64,000 bases of DNA from Adiantum capillus-veneris. Its lineage: Eukaryota; Streptophyta; Polypodiopsida; Polypodiales; Pteridaceae. This document shows positions 21,001 to 32,314 of this stretch, piece by piece (positions within the stretch are counted from its first letter, which is position 1; each line of letters starts with the position of its first letter). Below the pieces are notes generated by a model. The model saw only the letters and a list, made by a program, of their open reading frames with translations, had not been told where the DNA came from and did no database searches. Where the stretch lies: the NCBI GenBank assembly GCA_014529385.2, contig CM043959.1, forward strand, positions 16,741,309-16,805,308, written 5' to 3'. Position numbers and translations under genes: made by a program.

Positions 21001-21654
21001 TGTTCCTTTAAGCTCCATTGAGATGCTTATCCATCCCATGTGTTTGTCTTTCTGTGTTGATTTATCATCCTTAATCCAAATTGGATCATTGACTTTGACT
21101 AAATTTCTTGGAACAAACACTTGCTTGACTTTCCTTTGCTTTCTTGAGTACTTTGGCTGATATATCTTTGCTTTTCTTGGTGTCTCCTTAGAGGTTTTAG
21201 TTGGGTCAGCAACAATTGACTTGAAGTTTTGAAAGCCTGGCTTTCTTGAAGAAGCTGACCCATGAGGGTTCTTTGATGTAGAGACATATGATGTCACATC
21301 TTCTTTGCTAATTGGTGGAAGTTCCACTATAGCTTTACCTTTGTTTGCAATTTTGATCTTTGTTCCTTCTAGCTTTGGTGGCATTTTTTGCTCCATAGCT
21401 ATCGTGGTTGCTATTGCCTGATTTGCTTTAAGCTCTTCTGAATTTCTGTTCAATGGAGATGAATCATCTTCAATAATATTTTCTTTGATACAAGTCTCCA
21501 TTTTAATTGTGCTTGAGGACCTTGTGCTATTGTCCGCGGGTGACCAGTCTTGATCTTCATTCTTTGTTGTTTTTGACCTTGTGCTGTTGTCCGCGGGTGA
21601 CCAGTCTTGATCTTCATTCTTTGTTGTTTTTGATTGACTGCATCCTATTTTCAT
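20983..21654 (-). pseudogene. Element D unknown protein segment, Lys/Ser/Thr-rich
   Basis: 223 open codons. The N-terminal part has an in-frame 57-bp tandem duplication (SKTTKNEDQDWSPADNSTR twice). The middle is Lys- and Ser-rich (KIKIANKGKAIVELPP, SASSRKPGFQNFKS). The end has KQVFVPRNLVKVNDPIWIKDD, which again carries W/F-V/I-P/K elements like those in the next segment. The composition is that of a disordered, basic, nucleic-acid-associated protein. No catalytic motif is visible. It overlaps the W(V/I)PK segment in a different frame, which fits one frameshifted long ORF. Confidence 0.5.
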
Positions 21655-21898
21655 TCTGTATCTCTAACATCTTCTAGGCCATTGGCATTCCCATTATGAT
21701 GCCGTCTGGCATATTCTTTGTTGTGATCACGTGGAATTGAGCTATGATGATCTGTGAACCTACTTCAATGGTAGTGGAGATGATTCCCTAGCATTCTGCT
21801 CGTTTGTTTCCTGATATGCTCACAAATTCAGGAGCATCTTCTAGTTGTGGTTGACCACATCTTTTCTAAGTGCGAAAGGACATGAGGTTATTATCTAG

Positions 21899-22463
21899 CT
21901 AAAAATCTAACTTTACTTCTTTTGACAGCTTTTCTTCATTCTCACCAAAAATCTTGCACTTGATCGTCTTAGGATTTCTTTCTTTATTGAGTGCTTTTGT
22001 GGTGGTGGTGTCCGTGGGTTGAAAATTTTTTACATTGACTTTGCTTTGATCAACTGCTTCTGTTGATGTCAACTTGTATGACTGTAATATTGTACTGTTT
22101 TGCAATTGTTGAGCATTGTCCTTTTGCATTTGAGTAACCTTTGACCTTAAAAGGTCCATTGTACTTTCTGGCAGAATTTGTTTCTTTTAGAGGAGATTTT
22201 GGTGGTGACCTTTGTGTAGCCTTTTGGACTTTAGCTCTCATTGGTTTTGACTTTTTTGTCACCTGTTCTGGCAGCTTGAGGCTTTGAATCATCCTCAAAT
22301 AGTCCTTGACTTCAGGTTTAGCATCCGTAGCTTCTACAAGGTCATGAACCTGTTGAGAGTCATTTCCATTTGCATCTCGATATGCATATGTGAGCTTGGT
22401 CTCATGCAATTGCTTGAGCACTATGGGATTTGTTGGCTTTTGGCTTCTACTTGTGGAGATCAA
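21899..22463 (-). pseudogene. Element D unknown protein segment, middle
   Basis: Two overlapping frames (22463-22050 and 22159-21899) that read as one region after a frameshift. The first has LKQLHETKLTYAYRDANGN, DLVEATDAKPEVKDYLRMI, QSLKLPEQVTKKSKP and a Lys/Pro-rich tail. The second has QLQNSTILQSYKLTSTEAVD and IKCKIFGENEEKLSKEVKL. It lies where protease and RT would be in an autonomous element, but no D-S/T-G, no F/Y-x-DD and no HHCC is present. Not recognised. Confidence 0.45.
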
Positions 22464-22624
22464 CTGAAACTTTTATCCCTGATGATCTTCATAGAATAAT
22501 TTTTCTGCAAATTTTGATGGGATCTGGGTCAGTGAGAAACTTCCAACAACCATATGATCTTCCAGGGTCTGCTGGCTAGAAGTTCTAGGGCTTCTAACTG
22601 GTGTAGAATTTTCTAGTACTAGAG

Positions 22625-23479
22625 CTGAGCTTGATGAATTGCAGCTCCCCCCTTCCTAGGGTGATCACTATAGCTTGCTTCATTGTGAGAACTCAAAACT
22701 GTTTGGCTCTGGTTGAGTCTCACCTTTTGGGATTGTGAAGGTACACTTTGGGTAGCACTGTTAATGTTTGGCATCTGTAAACCATTTGCATAGTTTCCTA
22801 TGTATCTCCTTGAAACATGACAAATTATTCCCCAAGTTAAGCTGTAGATATTTATCTTTGCCCTAATATTGTCTATCCCATGGATCTCCTATGATATGAG
22901 CTTCTGTGGTTTCAAGACCCAATGCATCATAGATGCCCGTCTATATCTACGAATGTTTTGGTCAAAGTATATGTTTGTTTGGTCACAACATCGAAGCTTG
23001 ATTTCCAATGGAGGCGATTTTGGCTCTGAACAAATTTCTGGGTTCATGCGAGTAATATCCTTCAGCTCCTCTGACATGAACGATCCTTTTTGATCTATCA
23101 CTGGACGCACTTCTATGAGCTGGTATATGGGCCGTTCAAACACTGGTTCATCCTTTTTGTATAGTTTCCCTTTTTGGTCTACATAGTGTGCATATGAATT
23201 ATGTGTACCATACAAAGCTAACATCATTCTGTCTGATGTGTCTCTTAGACTCGTGAATGATTGCACACTTGTGACAGTGGATGAAAAATCATTTGCAAAC
23301 CTAACAATCTTTTCAACCTTCGGTGATATCTGGACACCTTTACTAAATTCATGCAAGAATTTGTTGTTCAAAGAATCAATTTTAAGCTTTTCAAATGCTT
23401 GTGCATCTTTATGCTGATTTTGTACTTGCAGTGTTTTTATCGATGCTTCTAATGGTAATGCAGAATCATCCGATTGCAT
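22625..23479 (-). pseudogene. Element D repeat-motif protein, second part
   Basis: Continues the frame of the knuckle-bearing segment after two stops. It contains AHYVDQKGKLYKKDEP (residues 97-112 of the 196-codon open part), RPVIDQKGSFMSEEL (125-139) and TNIYFDQNIRRYRR (168-181). These are further copies of the Y-x-D-x-x-G-x-x-Y motif, each preceded by a P-I/L-x-x-I/L-E-V type spacer. The first 95 residues are helical in composition (LQVQNQHKDAQAFEKLKID). After the stop at 22889 the same frame stays open to about 22625 (SQSQKVRLNQSQTVL). No enzyme motif. Confidence 0.5.
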
Positions 23480-23489
23480 TAAAAGTCAC

Positions 23490-24250
23490 GAGTTAAATGC
23501 ACTTACATTGAAATTCGCATTTCCAATTTTCTTTGTACCTTGCTTGGTGGTTGATATGTCCCTATTGTCAGGATTTCTTGGACAATCTTCAGAAAAATGT
23601 CCACCTTTTCGTCCACAATCTGAGCAATACACCATGACTGGTGGTATTTCAATTGGCTCTTTTATGTCAAGCTCATGCTAAGAAGTTTTTTCTTCTATGC
23701 TTGCCAAGTTGTCGACATCTTCTTTCAAAATACTAAGCATCAAGCTGTAGAATGCTCCATCTTGACCTTTGTACCGTCTTTGGCTTGGTTCTCCAATTAG
23801 ATTGGCTTCTATTGGTTGATCTGTTGGATCTTGCATTTCTGGTTCTCGATTGTAGATCTGACCACTGTAATCCATGTACAATGACCTTGATTGCATATGC
23901 ACTAAATGTATGTTTTGCTGGCTTGTGCAAATTTTCGGATAACCACTTGGGTCAATTTTTTGCACTTCTATCTGCACCTCATCTTTGAGCTTGCAATACC
24001 TGGCTCCACTGAAGTCTGTGAACATCTGGGAGTTTTCTGAATCTGGCTTTATTCTGATCAATAGGATCTTGGCTCTTGTGTTGCTTTTGTTGTTCATCAA
24101 GTATCTATGGCCTTTTGAATCTATATACAAGACTTTATCTCCATTGTAGCCATAAAGCTATAAAATCTGCTCTGTTGCACTTGTACCTGTGTTACCACTG
24201 CTACTGGCTTGCTTTGTTGTACTTGAACTCTCAGCTTGAGATGAGTCCAT
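23490..24250 (-). pseudogene. Element D gag-like ORF with Y-x-D-x-x-G-x-x-Y repeats and a zinc knuckle
   Basis: I place the start at the ATG at 24250-24248 (MDSSQAESSSTTKQASSSG); a stop at about 24166 interrupts the frame before the next Met at 24130. Repeats follow: YIDSKGHRY, FTDFSGARY, YMDYSGQIY and YKGQDGAFY at residues 2, 37, 85 and 120 of the part from 24130. After one more stop the frame reaches a knuckle at 23582-23626, CSDCGRKGGHFSEDCP, with spacing CX2CX5HX4C, one residue longer than the usual retroviral CX2CX4HX4C. A knuckle at this place suggests an RNA-binding Gag equivalent, but I do not see a normal capsid domain. The repeats might instead form a beta-rich structural unit. Three stops mean this copy is inactive. 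Confidence 0.55.
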
Positions 24251-27187
24251 GTCGATGGGTTCTGTAAAAAGTGTCTCCTACTAAATTTTGGTATTGATTA
24301 GCAAAAAAAATTTATGCTCGGGTTTGATAAAACCGCTCTTGCCGAAGTACTTTTGGCAGTCGATTTCTCTTAACTCACAAGAGTTGATTAACTCTAGCTC
24401 GAAAGTGTCAAAATTGATTGCAACCTTTGAAATGATGAAAATCTAGGCCTTGAATAACCTAACCTGTAGATTAGATCATTATCCATTTTTTCCACTTGAC
24501 TTGAATTCAGCTCTTGTCAAGCTCCCAATTCTTTGCCTGCAACTTGGTTCTTGAATCTGAGCTAAGTAAGTCAGCAAATGAGATTTCCAAATTCTATCCT
24601 TGCAAGGAGCTAAAGGACTAATCTGCAACTTGAAACTGAGTTAACAGGTACCAATTTGGATGCAATGGAACCCAAAATTGACGAGTGGCCTTGTATTATG
24701 TTGTTCTAGCATTGTGCAAGCTCAAAAGTCCAAAATCTTGTTTCTGGGGCTCAAAAGTAAATAATTTCACAATTTCTATGTCTTTTAGGCTTGTTTTGCC
24801 AAGTAATTACCTTGTTGTGGTCTCTGGACAAGTTTGGTTGAGTTTCATCAAGATTTGTCCAAGTTATCAACTATTTAGTGTCCGCAAACTGATTCCAAGA
24901 ATCTGGCTTAAGTCTCAAATTTGTGATCCAAATTTCACCAAATTTGATTTTGTGGAGTCTACTTGATGTGCTTGACCCTGTGGTATACTCAGTTGTACAA
25001 AATTTCTCAATTCTGGAGCAAAAGTAAATAATCGTGATTATTTACTCCTTTTTTTTTTGGAAAACTTTTTTTTTCTCAAAAGTAAATAATCGTGATTATT
25101 TACTTTTGGTGATTTTTTGTCATCTGAGCATGTACACTTGTTTAACACATCAAGATAAGCCTATGAGTCAAGTTTCACTGAATTTAAACAAGATTTACCA
25201 AGTCACACTCAAGTTCTCGACATTCAGTACAGATTTCAGTTTTTATCAAGGTTTTTGGTCTATTTTGTGATCCGAACTTCATGAACCTTCACAAAAGATG
25301 TTTGCAATCATGCTGGTATCAACCTTGATCAGTTTTGAGCCAAAAGTTCATAATCGCGATTATTAACTTTTGACCTAAAATGACAACTTTTTTCAACTTT
25401 TTCAGAGGAGTCTTTTTATGATCTTATTTTGAGCCTATGAATCAAATTAAAACTTAATTTGAACAAGATTCATCAAGTCAGACTCAATTTCTCGACAATC
25501 AGTCAGATTTCAGTTTTTACCCTGTTTTGTGATCCAAATCTTTTGTACCTTTACAAAAGTTGTTTGTACACATTTAATGAATCACTGGTAACAACCTTGA
25601 TCAGTTTTGAGCCAAAAGTTCATAATCGCAATTATCAACTTTTGACCTAAAATGACAACTTTTTTTAACTTTTTTCTTAAACAGTCTTTTTATGACCTCT
25701 TTTGAGTCTGTGAGTCAAGTTAAAACTTAATTTGGACAAGATTCATCAAGTTTATCAACTGTTTCGTGTCCGCAGACTCTGATTTCAAGAATCTGGCTTA
25801 GGTCTCACTTTTGTTATCCAAATTTCACCAAATTTGATTTGTGGGGTCTACCTGCTATGCTTGACCTTATGGTATGTCCAAATATGCAAGATTATCAATT
25901 TTTGGAGCAGATGTAAATAATCACGATTATTTACTTCTGCTAAATTTTTGCAAGTTTTTGTTCCAATCTCGACACAGATCTGTTAAGCACCTCAGCTTAG
26001 GTCTCTAGCCAAGTTTCATCAAGTTTGGACTATTTTTGGTCAAATGGTCATCAGTTTTCTGTCCGTAGACTGACTTTGCAAATTTGGTTACAATTTTCAA
26101 TCCAGTGATCCAAATCTTACCAAATTTGGTTTGCGGGCTTATTACAACATGGTAAAACTAGTGGTATACTGACTTGGTCAAAAAATTTGAAAAATAGGAC
26201 ACATGTAAATAATCGCGATTATTTACAACTGGCAACTTTTTTCATCTTTTTGATCATCTGAGCATATACACATGTTTATCACATCAATATAAGCCTATGA
26301 ATCAAGTTTCATCAAGTTTGGACAATTTTTTTCCCAATTTACACTCAATACTCAAAAAGTCAGTACAAACTTTAGTTTTTACCCAGTTTTTTGTCAGTTT
26401 GGTAATCCAAATCTTTTGGGCCTTTACAAAAGTTTTTTGTATACATGTAAGGAGTCAATGGTATGAACCTTGGTCACATCTGAGCTGAAAGGTAATAATT
26501 GCGATTATTAACTTTAGGCCCAAAACTGACACTTTTTTGAACTTTTTCACTGGACAGTCTTTTCATGATCTATTTTGAGTCTATGAATCAAATCAAAACT
26601 TAATTTGGCCTAAAATGTCAAGAAAAAGTAAATAATCTGAGTTTTGGCCAACTCTTGAAAATTTTACCTCAAAGTATCCTTAAACTTACCCACTGGTTCA
26701 TACAACTTTTAAGCTTACTGTCCAGTTGGATTGACTGGTTTGGAGTCTTTTTGTGTTATTTTTAGCCGTAGATTTGAAACACTGCAACTTCACATAAACA
26801 ACTCACAGATGATTCGTTTGAAGTGAGCAATCAACTAAAATCCACCTCGGATCCTACTTACCCTACTCCTAGATTCTCATGCAATGGAGTTGTGGAAAGT
26901 ATCCACAAACACTAGTTTTTTTTTTCTTAATGTTTTTCATAGCCTTGATCTTAAGACTTGTTTCGTCTACCAATCATTCTCCAAATCCTAATCTAAATTT
27001 ACAATCCTACAATCCTAAAGGCACTCGGCAAGTACAACTTACCTCCAAGCTACCTCTACATAGCAAAAGACGACAATCTTAAGCTATGTGGTTTCTGAAA
27101 AGAAAGTTTTACTCTAGGTGAACCTAGAGGAAGTTAATGGACAATTACACAAGATGCTCGTGTTTTTCCTAGTTTAGGTCTATTCGT
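24251..27187 (-). repeat. Element D leader with palindrome-bearing repeats
   Basis: Non-coding 2.9 kb between primer site and first ATG. A near-perfect palindrome with core TAAATAATCGCGATTATTTA or a close variant occurs at 25024-25045, 25077-25108, 25341-25372, 25613-25644, 25913-25934, 26205-26226 (perfect) and about 26492-26512, with single half-sites near 24757 and 26627. Units are about 260-290 bp and share other phrases (CAAATTTGATTTG, GAACAAGATTCATCAAG, TCAAGTTAAAACTTAATTTG). A related half-site is present in each LTR. Confidence 0.8.
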
Positions 27188-27204
27188 CCCCGGCAACGGC
27201 GCCA
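27188..27204 (-). promoter_or_regulatory. Primer-binding site, tRNA-Asp type
   Basis: On the minus strand TGGCGCCGTTGCCGGGG begins two bases after the LTR end. It is the exact complement of the 3' end of plant tRNA-Asp including CCA and is the usual primer site of Athila/Tat-type elements. It is not a tRNA gene because no cloverleaf precedes it. Confidence 0.92.
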
Positions 27205-27206
27205 AA

Positions 27207-28206
27207 TGTAGGACGCACGTCTAACCTCACTATCCTATCTTATTGCAGTATTAGAACCACGATTACTTTGTCAAACCAGGGACGAAGCTTACTCGACTAC
27301 TGCATAGAGGCTACAAGAGGTTGTCAATCTCTTGGAAAACAACTAAAAACTCATATCTAACTCAAGCTACACTCAAGTGACCAAAATCACCATAAGCCAA
27401 TCGCTCATCGGCAAGCAAATCACATCCGTTACAGCATCAAATGACATCCAAACGTAACGAAACTTCTAGGACAAGCTTATAAGAACTAAGCACACATGCC
27501 TATGGCCTCAAACCCCACTTTAGGTCAAGTTCCAAAGTCGCGATTATTAACAGCATTGGATTTTTGACCTGGTCGTTTTCGACCCAGGATGCATATAAAT
27601 GCTTAGCAATGATGCCCCAATACCCCGCCTATGCTTAGTTTTTTATTTGAACATGTAAATTCCTAGTTATGATGAAATCAGGCCACGGGTCGACGACGCC
27701 AAAAGCTACAAAATACTGTGAATGGCTTACGTCAATGCGTAGAGCTCTTACCTGCGGTTGCAATGCAACAAAAGCATTCACAATGTGACAACCGGAGAGG
27801 GAGTAGGAAGCGCAAGAAGGAGAGGAGTGAGCGTCGTTAGCTCACGCTGTGTATTTCTTATCCAAAAACTTAATAAAATCGTTACAAAGTTGGATTTTAT
27901 ACCTTAGCCAAGGTCTAAAATGTGTAATGTCCGGTGCCCAAGACATTCAAGGCTCCACACTTATTGTATCTACAACCTAGGCATAGTAACTGACCTGTTC
28001 TTTACAACTTGGAACTCCCATTGAGCCTGTCACACATTAAAATATTACAATGGCATCGGAAATTTACAATACGTGACCATTTTGGGAAAACGTGTGATAA
28101 ATGTGTGACTCCAATCTTTACTACTTCTTCACTTTGATCTTCGATGTGCATCCGTACGTCTTTGGTCTTTAGCAGCTTCTGTTAACTGATGTTGACTCAA
28201 TTAACA
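27207..28206 (-). repeat. 5' LTR of element D
   Basis: 1000 bp, TGTAGGACGC to ATTAACA on the plus strand. The minus-strand TATAAAA is at 27895-27901, giving a U3 of about 305 bp. The outer flank is ACTCG (28207-28211). Confidence 0.92.
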
Positions 28207-28211
28207 ACTCG

Positions 28212-28678
28212 CAAGTGTTCTTCTTCTTCAACAAGGCCCACAACCATTGTAGAAAATGATCCAAGATCTCCTAAGTGTAAAGACAGCAACAAAACCACTC
28301 AACCAACGACATCAAAAACCATGATCATGGCATACTTGGTATCATTACGACTATCAAAGTCATTTTCATACATACAAGGCATTGATTCAAAAGAAGAGAA
28401 GAAGATGGGAAGTAAAGCAACAATTTTTTTAAGTCCAAGAAAAGATACGTTTATGTGGAAGATTTTGGAGAGACTTGAGGGGCAAGCAGGTTGAGAATTT
28501 TGTTTACTTGAGTCTTGTGGATATGTACACACATTGTAGGCAACTATATGAGCCTGGGGGACTCACTCTATATAAAAAACGAGATGCAACCTACGAGAAA
28601 AAAACTTTGATAAAACCTCTATATACGACTCATATTAGGGAATATGATCCAGCTTTCTTTGCTCATACGAGTTTGTGA
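28212..28678 (+). pseudogene. LINE L2, ORF1 and pre-RT remnants
   Basis: Continues the ORF1 start interrupted by D (CAAGTGTTCTTCTTC, then KTMIMAYLVSL) to about 28350, where an internal deletion joins it to a segment equivalent to 18190 in L1 (YIQGIDSKEEKKMGS). The following stretch reads GKQVENFVYLSLVDMYTHC, LYEPGGLTLYKKRDATYE and IKPLYTTHIREYDPAFF, probably the linker between endonuclease and RT. Frameshifts are present. L1 lacks this linker. Confidence 0.6.
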
Positions 28679-28679
28679 A

Positions 28680-29299
28680 GAAAACTATTATACCCCTATC
28701 TTACATATAAAATTTAGGTCTCACATGATCTACTTGAGTAAAACTAATCAAATAGTGTATAGCATAGTGGTTGGCAATGTACTAAGGAACCATTTCTGTT
28801 GATAACTAGATGTACTCTCAATGTGTCTTAGCTTGACTTTCAAACTATGTGCTCGATCAGCTTGCACTCTAGCTACTCGTCCAATTTTGGCCCATCCAAA
28901 TGTAGTGTAAATTAACCCTTGACGTGCTCCAAATATGATCTATGACCAGCTTGATGCAAAATTTGATGACCTAATAAAAAGCTTTCCCTAAATTCATCCA
29001 AGTTCTAGTGCATATCGGTGACCTAATAAAAAACTTTCCCTAAATTCATCCAAGTTCTAGTGCATATCGATGACCAATCGCTACAAGTAATCAACCTACA
29101 GTCCCCCTCCCTCCCCCCTCCCCCCCTAAATATGATATCCCTCTCCTTATTTTTTAGTCTTGGGAGATAAATTATTAAGGACCTACCCTAGCTTATACAC
29201 TTATGGAACTTGTAAAAAAAACCCCTCCCCTGCACTTACATGGTGCAGTAAGTTTTCCATGAGCAACCAAATACTGAAAAAATGTCATTTGATGGTTCA
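28680..29299. other. Unassigned stretch inside LINE L2
   Basis: Contains a 52-bp tandem duplication (28968-29019 and 29020-29071) and a C-rich run at about 29100-29126. There is no coding similarity to the LINE, so it may be an insertion or decayed linker. Confidence 0.45.
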
Positions 29300-30476
29300 C
29301 TTCCATGTATGTCCTCTTTTTTCACTATTGAGGATGTATACTATGGGCTTGAAAAGTTGGCCACTCAAAAATGGGATACCTTCAAGGTATCAAGCCAAAG
29401 ATGATCCAATGGATGGGAGATTTTACACATGAATGGATGTGTGGTATGTTCAACCTTGCTTCAACTGTGAATGGAGTACTTATTGGGTCAAGCCTTTGCA
29501 TAAAGGAGGGGATGTAAAGAATGTAAACAGCTATAGGACTGTAATGATTGGGTCTCTTATGGCAAAGTTGTTTGGGTACATAATGGAGATGAAATTGAGT
29601 GATTGAACTGAAGAGAATGACAAGCGTGCAAAAGAATAAGGGGGTTTTTCTCAATGCCATAGCCCCATAGATCATCTTGTCACTCTTCGTGTTCTCATGG
29701 ATGAAAGTCTATTGAAAGGCAATCAATTGTATTATTGTTTTGTGGACTATAAGAAAGCCTTTGATATGATTCCACGTAACAATTTTTGGAGAAGAATGGA
29801 AGAACTCCAGGTGCAAAGTGAGTTTATGCTTGCGGTTTCTTTAATCTATGAGAAGGTGATGTGTCAATTGTGCATGGGAAGAGGAATTTCAAAAAAAACT
29901 TATAAGCATTGTTGGGGTTAAAGGATGTCCATTGTCACCAACTCTCTTTGGTCTATGCATTGATCAATTGGAACAAATGGTACTTGACTTATTGCAAGAA
30001 GAAGGTATTGAAGAGGTAGGGGATGATTGTGAATGAATTCAAAACAAAGGTTGTGCTTGTGAAAACCAACCATAAGGAGAAGCCATGCATTGTGTACAAC
30101 AATGAGACACTTGAAGTTGTTGAGAGATTTTAATACCTTGGCCTTGAGGTTCCGGCCAATCACAAATGACATGAATATGCTATGCGTCATTTGGAAGCGG
30201 GAAAGAGAGCATAATATGCATTTGAGTATACGTGTAATGCGGGAAACATCAAAAGTTGGGTTCTCAAGAAGTACCTTTTTGACACAATGGTGGTGCTGGT
30301 TCTTCTCTATGGACTTGAAGTGTGGGGTAAGAGCATCTCAAAGTCTAAAAGTGTTTTTTTACAAACTTTCTCCAAGTTTAGACACATACACCATATTATA
30401 TGCTCCTACTTCTTGAGTCAGGATCTCTTCCAATCGAGGTTATGGGCATTGAAAGGGTCGTGGAGTACATGATAAA
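29300..30476 (+). pseudogene. LINE L2 reverse transcriptase remnant
   Basis: After a pre-RT segment like that of L1, the motifs are VNNYRT (about 29521), SLMAKLFGYIMEMKLSD, HLVTLRVLMDESLLKGNQ, the catalytic block A as YYCFVDYKKAFDMIPRNNF (about 29731-29787), and block B as GVKGCPLSPTLFGLCIDQLE. The block C Y/F-A-D-D segment is deleted. Later pieces (YLGLEVPANHK, GNIKSWVLKKYLFDT, LLYGLEVWGKSISKS) belong to the post-RT domain. Spacing and sequence are those of a LINE and not of an LTR-element RT. Element H interrupts it at 30476. Confidence 0.8.
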
Positions 30477-32314
30477 TGTGAGGCCCATACCCAGACTCGA
30501 CCCTACTCACCTCCCTCAGTCCTCCAGACCGTTCCTGGGAATGACGTAGATCTATCTGCAGGTATCTCTCCCACTTGGGACGGACACTCAAAAAGGACTC
30601 CGGTCTATCTCGAATTCCAACCCAAGGAGGTACATCCCTTCATGCAACGATTCTATCCGCTTCTCAAAATCAATCTGTCCTTGACAGCTTTCCGCACCCA
30701 AAATCGTGGTCCTTAGTCTTGATTCTCTTGATCTTTAACTTGAGGATCTGCTCTTGCTTTTTTTTCCTCCCTTGGTTCATGGCGATAACCCCTTTTTCCT
30801 GACAAGCAGGCACGGCAGTTATCACTTTCCCCTAAGAAGAGGGATCTTGCAATCCTACCTGGTCTTGCTCGTTCCCTATTACCCATTTTTATCCCACGTA
30901 GCGTTTAACATAAAATTTTTAAATCAACATCTGGCCATCTGACCCTCCGGATCCGCCCACCCACCGAACCATTTCATGAAAATCCCTTCTCGAGGTAGTA
31001 CTTAACTACTACAAAATCAAGAAGACAGCAATCTATTAGACATCATCAAATAACAAGCAGCATGCAATCTGTTGCATATTCTCATTCAGGGAAATTCATC
31101 TGCTTGTTTCCACCAGATCTTTATTTAGAAACTTTTAATTCATTTCCTTTTCTTTATCTGCTATAATTAGCTTGTAACTAGTTTCCTAACTAATCAGGCA
31201 ATACATTTAGTTTCAACCAATTCATCTTGCCTCCCTATTCAGGCCAAGATAATTGGTTACAAGCCATCAAAATGGCAACACCTTCACAATATCTCCCAGA
31301 ATGAAGTGTTTGGAAAAGGCTCATCAAGTAATTTAATCATTCCTTTCTAAGTATTTTATTTCAAGAGGTATAGCACCATCTGGTGACAGATGCACAGGAT
31401 AGCCCCTATATTCCTAGCCTTTCCAGTTTCTTTTTAAGCAACCAAGTCGAACAAATTTCCTTAATTAAATTCACATCATCCTCCCTGAGTATGACCTTCT
31501 CATCCAAACATTGGCATCACGCCATACCCGGATTATGGACGATTTGCAATAAGATACCATGGGTACTTCACCCGACCGGGCAAAAATAAAGCAAACGCAT
31601 TCATCCCTTATCCCCCCTCGGGCATGAATGACCTAAGTATAACAACTTGTCGGTTACACTACCTTAGCCGAAAAGGGCCAATCTACGTCAAGTTCCCAAG
31701 AGAATCCTCTCAATGGACTGGCCTTTCAATCAAATTGACCCCAAGAAGATCATCTTGGTTTTCGGTCATTTCCAGACAATCTTCAAAACTCCTAGTTAAA
31801 TCTATGTTTTGCAATGGGCTATCCCAATCACCTCTCGAGATTCCTTTTTAACTCCTAGTTGGTAATTTCCAGATTCTTTCATTTATCAACCTTAATTCCT
31901 ACTTTCATTAATTATCTACCAGCCAAGTTTATTTAGAAAATACAAGTGAGTTTTTGCCATAGGCATTTGATGGTTAATGTCTCTTCGAAAATGCCAACTT
32001 TTTTAAAGTTCAATCCCCGTTTTGTACGATTCCCAGGTTTTTGCAATCCTTTGCCATCCATGGGGCATCTCCATGGAAGCTTGTAGAGTTTTCGGTTCAA
32101 ACAACACGGAGATCAATTCCGCAAAGTTATCCCGTATCTCCCCCATCTCGTATTTGCAAACAAACTTAAAATTGATAACTTTATAAATACTCTTCAATAC
32201 CAAAAATTGAACTACTTCTATCGAACTTAGACAACTACTCTTTTCTTTTGGTGCCTAGCTTTCCATTTAGGAAGCTAGAAGGTCGTCCTATAATTTATGA
32301 GTTTTCGAGCTTCC

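Larger units (their letters stand above)
18561..28206 (-). mobile_element. LTR element D: complete, minus strand, no RT or integrase found
   Basis: 9646 bp with 999-1000-bp LTRs (18561-19559, 27207-28206), a perfect ACTCG target duplication (18556-18560, 28207-28211), a 17-bp tRNA-Asp primer site (27188-27204) and a polypurine tract (19560-19572). The interior has a 2.9-kb repeat-rich leader and one long decayed frame from about 24250 down to 20430, with a zinc knuckle and several recurring peptide motifs. I could not find RT, RNase H, integrase or protease signatures in any minus-strand frame. It is therefore a non-autonomous element that codes for proteins. Primer site, polypurine tract and the W(V/I)PK ORF link it to element E. 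The LTRs differ at roughly one position in ten to twelve by eye, so it is not recent. Confidence 0.85.

Noticed and set aside
24251-27187. CRISPR-like array (regularly spaced palindromic repeats)
   Set aside because: Spacing is about 260-290 bp with related spacers, in a plant retrotransposon leader. Neither repeat length nor spacers fit CRISPR.
27188-27204. tRNA-Asp 3' end sequence
   Set aside because: Only the last 17 bases are present, directly beside an LTR. It is a primer-binding site and not a tRNA gene.
30575-30802. 75-codon open frame (MGRTLKKDSGLSRIPTQ start), repeated at 37433-37660
   Set aside because: Both copies lie at the same place in the two LTRs of element H and on the strand opposite to the element. 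The similarity comes from LTR duplication and not from protein conservation.
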